A DNA stretch of 37,385 nt from Paracoccaceae bacterium (GTDB lineage Bacteria > Pseudomonadota > Alphaproteobacteria > Rhodobacterales > Rhodobacteraceae): contig JAKITO010000034.1 of NCBI GenBank assembly GCA_021648025.1, forward strand, positions 1-37,385, read 5' to 3'. Below, piece by piece: positions 32,032 to 37,385 of the stretch; the first letter of the stretch is position 1; each line of letters begins with the position of its first letter. Position numbers and translations under genes: made by a program. The notes below the pieces were generated by a model that saw only the letters and a list, made by a program, of their open reading frames with translations, was not told the origin of the DNA and made no database searches.

Positions 32032-33555
32032 TTCCTCTAAACCCAGGGTTTTGGCCAGCCCAATGCGTTGCAACTTACCGGTCGGCCCTTTGGGGATTTC
32101 ATCCAGAATCAGGATTTTCCGGGGGACTTTGAAGCCGACAAGCCGCTCAGCCGCAAAGCTGCGCAACTCAGCGGCATCAGCCATGCACCCTTCTTTCAGG
32201 ACCACAGCGGCGGCGACATCTTCGCCAAGCTGTTTGTGAATGACAGCAAAGGTAACCGCCTGACTGACCGACGGATGATCCATCAGAACCTCGTCCACTT
32301 CACGCGGGCTTATCTTTTCGCCGCCCCGGTTGATGATCTCTTTCAAGCGCCCGGTGATAAAAAGATACCCGGCACCGTCAAACCGCCCCTGATCACCGGT
32401 TCGAAACCAGACTGACCCGTTGTCGGTCAGGAAAGATTCGGCATTGGCCTGGTCATTACTGTCGTACCCGGATGTCACGTTGGGGCCGCTTATGACGATC
32501 TCGCCGATGGTGCCTTCGTCATTGGTCAACCCATCCCCCGTCAGGATCGCAATCCTGGGACCGGCTGCCACCCCGACCGAACCGGCAATCTGTTTGCCGG
32601 CCTCCAGCGGGTTGCAAGCCATCTGATGCGCGGCTTCGGTCATGCCATACGCCTCGACCACGCGACAGCCAAAGGTATCTTGCAACTCGGTCATGACAAT
32701 TGGCGGCAATGATGACGAGGACGAGCGGATAAAGCGTAATTTCGAACCGGCCACCACATCTTTGTTGCGCACCGCACGGGCCAGAATGGCCTGGTGCATT
32801 GTTGGCACGGCAGTGTACCAGCTGGGTTTGCAATCACCCATCCAGCCAAAGAATTTCAATGCGTTGAAACCCGGTGTGCAATAGATGCCTGCCCCTGCGG
32901 CCATGGTCGAAGACACAGCGGCTATCAGCCCGTGAATGTGAAACAAAGGCATCACATTCAGGCAGGTGTCACCTTGCACAAGCCGCAAACTGTTCGCCAC
33001 GTTCCTCGCAGAGGCCGAAACGTTCGCATGTGAGAGCGGCACGATTTTGGGCCGCGATGTGGTGCCCGAGGTGTGCAGAACCAAACATTCACTGGCCGCA
33101 TCCGCGTCGCTTAAGGTAACAGGCGCGCCAGCCGCAACATCAAGCGTGAAAATACCGGCAGGCGAGGTATCGGAAACATGTGCCACAACCACGTTGATAC
33201 CCAGTGATCTGGCGGCCAATGCGGCCGGACCTTCGCCGTCGCCGCAAATCAAAAGCCTGGCGTTCAGGTCCTGAATATAGAACGCAAACTCATCCTGTTT
33301 ATAGGCCGGGTTCAAAGGGGCCGCGATGGCGCAATTGGCGACAGCCAGAAATGCCGTGGCCATTTCCGCACCATTTGGCAGGACAATGGCAACCCGGTCA
33401 TCGCCGCAAACCCCGGCAGCCCGTAACGCTCCGCCGGTCTGGCAGACAAATTCGCGCAGATCGGCATAGTTCAAAGGTGGCCTGTCCGGCGCCTGAAAGG
33501 CCACATTTGCGGCAGGTGCCTGTGCCAAAATCTGCCCGAGTGTGGTGTTGCCCAT
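32029..33555 (-). CDS. Oxalate-CoA ligase-like acyl-CoA synthetase (AAE3/Pcs60 type)
   Basis: AMP-forming acyl-CoA ligase of 508 residues. Core motifs: LHTSGTTSRPKIVPLSH (160-176, adenylate loop), EAYGMTEAAHQM (301-312), RTGDQGRFDGAGY (385-397), GRLKEIINRGGEKISP (402-417) and C-terminal Lys494 in PKGPTGKLQR. The FIRSSSSSLPP segment (275-285) and the TEAAHQMACNP stretch closely resemble plant AAE3 and yeast Pcs60, which activate oxalate. AAGGAG upstream supports ATG 33555. The TAG stop is formed by the mobile element. It is transcribed with the PanE-like gene. Oxalate is the best guess; another short dicarboxylate is possible. Confidence 0.82.
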   Translation of the reverse strand: MGNTTLGQILAQAPAANVAFQAPDRPPLNYADLREFVCQTGGALRAAGVCGDDRVAIVLPNGAEMATAFLAVANCAIAAPLNPAYKQDEFAFYIQDLNARLLICGDGEGPAALAARSLGINVVVAHVSDTSPAGIFTLDVAAGAPVTLSDADAASECLVLHTSGTTSRPKIVPLSHANVSASARNVANSLRLVQGDTCLNVMPLFHIHGLIAAVSSTMAAGAGIYCTPGFNALKFFGWMGDCKPSWYTAVPTMHQAILARAVRNKDVVAGSKLRFIRSSSSSLPPIVMTELQDTFGCRVVEAYGMTEAAHQMACNPLEAGKQIAGSVGVAAGPRIAILTGDGLTNDEGTIGEIVISGPNVTSGYDSNDQANAESFLTDNGSVWFRTGDQGRFDGAGYLFITGRLKEIINRGGEKISPREVDEVLMDHPSVSQAVTFAVIHKQLGEDVAAAVVLKEGCMADAAELRSFAAERLVGFKVPRKILILDEIPKGPTGKLQRIGLAKTLGLEE

Positions 33556-33651
33556 GTCCGTTCTCCTTTGGCCGCTTGCCAATCCTGTAGGTTGTCATTG
33601 GCTGATTTACCGTGAAACCACCCGGCCCGCCAGACCAAGGTGCCTGCCAAC

Positions 33652-33674
33652 TCCACAGGGTGGCAAGCTGTGGA
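33652..33674. promoter_or_regulatory. Inverted repeat in the gap upstream of the ligase gene
   Basis: TCCACAG (33652-33658) and CTGTGGA (33668-33674) form a perfect seven-base inverted repeat with a nine-base loop in the 184-bp gap between the class V PLP gene and the ligase start. It may be a regulator site or weak attenuator; no T-run follows on either strand. Confidence 0.35.
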
Positions 33675-33739
33675 TCATGAGTTTGGCCGACGTTAACAAA
33701 TGGCGCAAAGACAGACCGGTTTCAGTAGGGGCAGGACAC

Positions 33740-34921
33740 CTAGATCAAACCTGAAAGACGCAGCACACAGGCCTCAATTTCAGTTTTTGTATTATAATAA
33801 TGCGGCGCAATCCGCAGCATCGTCGGCAAATTCCGGCGCAAAGCATCAACCGGCGTGCTTGAGGGGCCAGACGCACCGATGACAAATCCGGCCTGGCCCA
33901 ACTTGGCCACGATTGCGCCCGGATCACCGCCTTCTACCGAAAAACTGACAATCCCACATTTGTGATCGCCCAGATCGCGCAACTGAATTTTTGGCTGTTG
34001 CGACAGTAGATCACGACAATACCCGGCCAGCGCCGATATGCGTGCCTCGATCGCGTCAATTCCAATTGCCTCGGCATACTCAACCGCCGCCCCAAGCCCG
34101 GCGCGCAACGCATAGGCATTTTCCCAGGTTTCAAACCGGCGGGCATCATCGCGCAAACTATATTGATCGACGGTTATGGCTGATGCGCCATAAAGATCAA
34201 TCATTACCGGTTCCAGAGTTTCCAGCCAGCTTTCCCTGACGTAAAGAAACCCCGTACCACGCGGGCCACGCAGAAATTTTCGCCCGGTGGCTGACAGGAA
34301 ATCACACCCCAGTTCATTGACATCGACCGGCATCTGGCCGACCGCCTGACAGGCATCAAGCAGGTAAGGAATGCCGTGCGCGCGGGCCAGTTTGCCAACC
34401 TTTGCGGCCGGGTTCACCAACCCGCCATTGGTCGGCACCCAAGTGATGGCGATCAGGCCGGTATCTGCGTCGATCATCCCTTCAAGCACGCCAACATCCA
34501 AAGCACCACTGGCGTCAGAGGGGATGATTTCGATCTTCAGATCGTCGCGTTTGGCGCGTTGCAGGAACGCGACATAATTGGCGGCATATTCCGCCTCGCA
34601 GGTAAGGATACGCGACCCGGGCTTTAACGGCAGCGCATAAAAGGCATGGCACCAGGCGACCGTGGCATTCTCTAACAGGGCGATTTCCCTTGGCTTTGCG
34701 CCAATGTGGCGCGCGACGCTATCGTACACCCGTTCCAGCAGATCATGCTGTCTGGCGTGCGCCTCATAGCCGCCAATTTCGCCTTCCAGCCTGATATGGT
34801 TCACCACCGCGTCAATAACACAATCCGGCATCAAGGCGGACCCGCAGGCCAGTAAATGCGTGGTATTTTTCAGGCCAGGGGTTTGCGCACGGAGCTTTTG
34901 AATATCCAGGTCAGATGACAT
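33740..34921 (-). CDS. Class V aminotransferase-fold PLP enzyme
   Basis: PLP enzyme of 393 residues, fold type I class V (cysteine desulfurase, isopenicillin N epimerase, kynureninase and hercynylcysteine sulfoxide lyase relatives). The PLP-ring Asp189 and Gln192 are in LLDACQAVGQ. The Schiff-base Lys215 lies in SATGRKFLRGPRGTGFLYV. No conserved mobile-loop Cys of cysteine desulfurases is evident, so sulfur transfer is less likely than elimination or epimerisation. It begins 17 bases after the D-amino-acid transaminase stop and ends the dgcN-dgcA-transaminase run. That context suggests a D-amino acid or cell-wall-derived substrate. The reaction cannot be named from sequence. Confidence 0.85.
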   Translation of the reverse strand: MSSDLDIQKLRAQTPGLKNTTHLLACGSALMPDCVIDAVVNHIRLEGEIGGYEAHARQHDLLERVYDSVARHIGAKPREIALLENATVAWCHAFYALPLKPGSRILTCEAEYAANYVAFLQRAKRDDLKIEIIPSDASGALDVGVLEGMIDADTGLIAITWVPTNGGLVNPAAKVGKLARAHGIPYLLDACQAVGQMPVDVNELGCDFLSATGRKFLRGPRGTGFLYVRESWLETLEPVMIDLYGASAITVDQYSLRDDARRFETWENAYALRAGLGAAVEYAEAIGIDAIEARISALAGYCRDLLSQQPKIQLRDLGDHKCGIVSFSVEGGDPGAIVAKLGQAGFVIGASGPSSTPVDALRRNLPTMLRIAPHYYNTKTEIEACVLRLSGLI

Positions 34922-34938
34922 TGGGGCCTGTACCTTTG

Positions 34939-35799
34939 TTAAACCGCCGCCTTGCGGCTTTCATCCAGATAAATTTCACGCAGCCGAAGCGCCAGTGGCC
35001 CCGCCGTGCCATCACCCAGTTGCACTCCGTCAATTTCCACCACCGGCATGACAAAGGCACTGGCCGAAGTGGTAAATGCCTCATCCGCCTGCTTGGCCTC
35101 GTCAATGGTGAAACTGCGTTCCTCGACGTCCATCTGCGCCTCGCGCGCGAACCGCAGCACGGCGGCGCGGGTGATGCCGTGCAGGATATCGCGGCTTAGG
35201 GCGCGGGTGATAATCTTGTTGCCCTTGACGATATAGGCGTTGTTGGACGTACCTTCGGTGACAAACCCGTCTTCGACCAGCCAGGCATCATCTGCCCCGG
35301 CCTTTTTCGCCATCATCTTGCCCATCGACGGGTACAGCAATTGCACCGTCTTGATATCGCGCCGCCCCCAGCGGATATCGTCGATGCTGATAACCTTGTT
35401 GCCTTTACGGGCCGCTGTATCACCGCCCAGACCGGGTTTGTCCTGGGTGAACAAGACGATGGTGGACGGGGTTTCATCCGGGTCAGGAAAGGCGAAATCG
35501 CGGTCACCGGGGTTGCCCCGGGTGACTTGCAGATAAACCAGCCCTTCGTCGATATCATTGCGCGCAACCAATTCCCGGTGAATGCCCAGCAATTCATCAT
35601 CCGTGACCGGGTTGGCCATGTCCAACTCACTCAAAGACCGCGAAAGGCGGGCGCAATGGCCGGGAAAATCAATCAGCTTGCCACCCAGCACCGACGTCAC
35701 CTCATAAACCGCATCGGCCATCAGAAACCCCCGATCAAAGATCGAGACCTTGCCCTGATCCTCGGGCAGATATTCACCGTTGACATAGACTGTGCGCAT
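34939..35799 (-). CDS. D-amino-acid transaminase (class IV, Dat-like)
   Basis: PLP fold-type IV aminotransferase of 286 residues, the normal size for D-amino-acid transaminases. It starts RTVYVNGEYLPEDQGKVSIFDRGFLMADAVYE (broken here at residue 20 by convention), which is typical of Dat. Lys150 in RRDIKTVQLLYP corresponds to the PLP Lys of the Bacillus enzyme. Glu182 in VTEGTSNNAYI matches the pyridine-nitrogen Glu. Such enzymes move the amino group between D-amino acids and 2-oxoglutarate, giving D-glutamate. It starts nine bases after dgcA, in the same operon. A branched-chain aminotransferase is less likely given the N-terminal pattern and context. Confidence 0.87.
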   Translation of the reverse strand: MRTVYVNGEYLPEDQGKVSIFDRGFLMADAVYEVTSVLGGKLIDFPGHCARLSRSLSELDMANPVTDDELLGIHRELVARNDIDEGLVYLQVTRGNPGDRDFAFPDPDETPSTIVLFTQDKPGLGGDTAARKGNKVISIDDIRWGRRDIKTVQLLYPSMGKMMAKKAGADDAWLVEDGFVTEGTSNNAYIVKGNKIITRALSRDILHGITRAAVLRFAREAQMDVEERSFTIDEAKQADEAFTTSASAFVMPVVEIDGVQLGDGTAGPLALRLREIYLDESRKAAV

Positions 35800-35808
35800 G
35801 AGTTTCTC

Positions 35809-36774
35809 CTATCCCCAAAGCTCGGCCTCTGGCGGATGCACCCCATCGGCATCAAATGTCAACGGCGTCTCGCGATCTTCAGCCAGCAACAAAGGCCCGT
35901 CAAGATCGACCACCAACGCCCCCTGCGCCACCAATGTCGCCGGAGCCATCGCCAGTGACGACCCAACCATGCACCCGACCATCACACCATACCCCTGATC
36001 GCGCGCCGCATCCCGCAGCTTCAACGCTTCGGTCAACCCGCCAGTCTTGTCCAGTTTGATATTGATCACATCGTATTTACCTTTCAACCCCGCCAAACTG
36101 TCCCGGTCATGGCAGCTTTCATCGGCGCAAACCGGCACCGGGCGTTGCATGTCAATCAACGCGCCATCCTGCCCGGCAGGCAAAGGTTGCTCGACCAATA
36201 CCACCCCAAGGTGCTGCAAATGCGGGGCCAGATCGGTATAGATTTCGGGCGACCAGCCTTCATTGGCATCAACGATAATCCTGACATCGGGGGCCCCGGC
36301 CCGAACGGCCTCTAAACGGGCCATATCATCAGGTGTACCCAGCTTGATCTTCAACAAGGGGCGAAACGCATGTTTTGCCGCCTGATCCCGCATCTTCTCA
36401 GGCGTATCCAACGACAACGTATAGGCGGTGATCTCCGGCCCCGGCTTGGCCAGCCCGGCCAATTGCCAAACCCGCTTGCCCGCCCGTTTCGCCTCGATAT
36501 CCCACAAGGCGCAATCAACCGCATTGCGCGCCGCACCGGCAGGCAACAGTTCCATCAAAGCCCCCCGGTCAAACACCTCCGGCAACCCGTTGATCTGGGC
36601 TTCAACAGACTCCATCGTCTCGCCGTATCGCGCATAAGGCACACATTCACCCCACCCCTGAACACCATCATCGGCAATACGAACAGTCAGAACCTTCGCC
36701 TCAGTCCGTGACCCCCTCGAAATGGTAAACACCTGCGCCAACTTAAACACATCGCGCGTTGTCTCAATCAGCAC
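35809..36774 (-). CDS. dgcA: N-acetyl-D-glutamate racemase DgcA (enolase superfamily, dipeptide-epimerase-like)
   Basis: Enolase-superfamily protein of 321 residues of the Ala-Glu epimerase group. Acid-base lysines are K142 and K144 in LKIKLG and K240 in VINIKLDKTGG. Metal ligands are D169 (VDANE), E195 (VEQP) and D218 (ADES). CMVGSSLAMA closes the barrel. Alone this would be called L-Ala-D/L-Glu epimerase. Next to a DUF1611 gene it matches DgcA, which racemises N-acetyl-D-glutamate to N-acetyl-L-glutamate in marine bacteria. Start is GTG 36774, with AAGGAG seven bases upstream. It lies 110 bases after dgcN and nine bases before the D-amino-acid transaminase. Confidence 0.85.
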   Translation of the reverse strand: MLIETTRDVFKLAQVFTISRGSRTEAKVLTVRIADDGVQGWGECVPYARYGETMESVEAQINGLPEVFDRGALMELLPAGAARNAVDCALWDIEAKRAGKRVWQLAGLAKPGPEITAYTLSLDTPEKMRDQAAKHAFRPLLKIKLGTPDDMARLEAVRAGAPDVRIIVDANEGWSPEIYTDLAPHLQHLGVVLVEQPLPAGQDGALIDMQRPVPVCADESCHDRDSLAGLKGKYDVINIKLDKTGGLTEALKLRDAARDQGYGVMVGCMVGSSLAMAPATLVAQGALVVDLDGPLLLAEDRETPLTFDADGVHPPEAELWG

Positions 36775-36884
36775 ACAACTGCTCCTTCATCTTGCAAAAT
36801 AAACTCGCGTACCGCTGCCCGGCAGGGCCTGCTTGCAGCCCCGAGAGGGGGAGGCTCCCGCCCTATCGACCAACGCAACCACTC
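36775..36884. other. GC-rich intercistronic region between dgcN and dgcA
   Basis: 110 bases with several short stems, for example CCCC-GAGA-GGGG at 36839-36850 and GCCC-GGCA-GGGC at 36817-36828. It is the longest gap inside the four-gene D-amino-acid operon, so it may tune the ratio of DgcN to DgcA. No promoter is evident. Confidence 0.35.
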
Positions 36885-37385
36885 CTACAAAGCCGCCAAC
36901 GCATCCGCCAACCGGTCTGCCCCCTGACGGAACGGATCAACCGCTGGCAATCCCATGCTCGCCTCAAGCGCCGCCAGATATGCCAGCGCCTCATCCTCAG
37001 ACATATGCTGCGTATTGATCGTAATACCAACCACGACGCAGGCGGGATTGGCCACCTTTGCCAATGGCAATGCCGTATCGCGCAAAACCTCCAGCGTCGG
37101 CAATGTATACCCCGGCAACCCGCGCATATGCTCGCGTGTCGGCTCGTGACTCAAAATCAACGCATCCGGCTGACCTCCATGGATCAACGCCATCGTCACC
37201 CCGGAATACGACACATGAAACAGGCTGCCTTGCCCCTCGATGATATCCCAGTGATCGGCGTCATTGTCCGGCGTCAGATATTCCACCGACCCGGCCATGA
37301 AATCGGCAACCACCGCATCCAGCGGCACCCCGTGCCCGGTGATCAGAATACCGGTCTGCCCGGTCGCGCGAAACGTGCTTTTCAT
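36885..37385 (-). CDS. dgcN: D-glutamate N-acetyltransferase DgcN, C-terminal part (DUF1611; 5' end outside window)
   Basis: C-terminal 166 residues of a DUF1611-family protein; the frame runs to the window edge, and the family is about 330-350 residues long, so the N-terminal half is missing. Family features are FRATGQTGILITGHGVPLDAV, the DHWDIIEGQGSLFHVSYSGV segment (here in two parts), HGGQPDALILSHEPTR and a final VVGITINTQHMSE stretch. The family was formerly of unknown function; DgcN acetylates D-glutamate using acetyl-CoA. Pairing with dgcA supports the assignment. The ATG at 37383-37385 is probably internal because FRATGQTG normally lies mid-protein. Confidence 0.83.
   Translation of the reverse strand: MKSTFRATGQTGILITGHGVPLDAVVADFMAGSVEYLTPDNDADHWDIIEGQGSLFHVSYSGVTMALIHGGQPDALILSHEPTREHMRGLPGYTLPTLEVLRDTALPLAKVANPACVVVGITINTQHMSEDEALAYLAALEASMGLPAVDPFRQGADRLADALAAL

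Noticed and set aside
33652..33674. DnaA-box or origin-like signal (CTGTGGATC)
   Set aside because: There is only one imperfect match, no AT-rich unwinding region and no replication genes nearby.
1..37385. CRISPR array, tRNA, rRNA or prophage
   Set aside because: No regularly spaced repeats, cloverleaf sequences, rRNA segments, integrase or phage structural genes were seen on either strand.

Overview
The window looks like a chromosomal segment of a marine alphaproteobacterium of the order Rhodobacterales (Roseobacter-like). The evidence is the leuS-lptE-holA cluster, the DUF2125 and DUF4170 proteins, paired dimethylglycine-dehydrogenase-like enzymes, a BMP-type nucleoside ABC transporter and a DgcN/DgcA D-glutamate pair. 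GC content is high and genes are tightly packed with many ATGA overlaps. No rRNA, tRNA, CRISPR array or phage gene was found. Both ends cut a gene: leuS at the left and dgcN at the right.

Layout. Positions 1-2610: leuS (3' part), lptE and holA in one overlapping run. 2680-5808: a glutathione transferase facing a minus-strand run of SDR, crotonase-fold protein and HI0933-type flavoprotein. 5959-12368: DUF2125 protein, then pmbA (tldE), an inositol-phosphatase-family enzyme, DUF4170, a divergent Kdo-transferase-like protein and lpxK; this is an envelope and lipid A group. 12642-13441: anti-sigma kinase and STAS antagonist. 13546-15555: thiolase converging on an HSD10-type SDR. 15730-24874: XRE-cupin regulator, LysE exporter, Gfa-type protein, two large FAD/GcvT dehydrogenases flanking a DUF2867 protein, LysR regulator and EamA permease; the theme is N-methyl amine and one-carbon metabolism. 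24973-30931: a four-gene BMP-family nucleoside/nucleobase importer followed by a CodA-like deaminase. 30934-37385, all minus strand: dgcN, dgcA, a D-amino-acid transaminase and a class V PLP enzyme, then after a gap an oxalate-CoA-ligase-like enzyme and a PanE-like reductase.

Most interesting points. (1) The dgcN-dgcA-transaminase-class V operon can be read as a funnel: the transaminase would gather D-amino nitrogen onto 2-oxoglutarate as D-glutamate, and DgcN/DgcA would convert that to L-glutamate. (2) Two related miniature inverted-repeat elements (116 and 56 bp) each lie exactly in a stop codon. Removing each element restores TAA followed at once, or after 3 nt, by the next start codon. 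(3) A 38-bp repeat is shared between the interior of the lysE coding sequence and the leader of the deaminase gene, like an in-frame palindromic element. (4) The Kdo-transferase-like protein beside lpxK has lost the family's signature motifs. (5) The CodA-like deaminase has Cys where E. coli CodA has Asp314. (6) A promoter-like and a terminator-like sequence bracket a broken or very small gene at 23737-23987.
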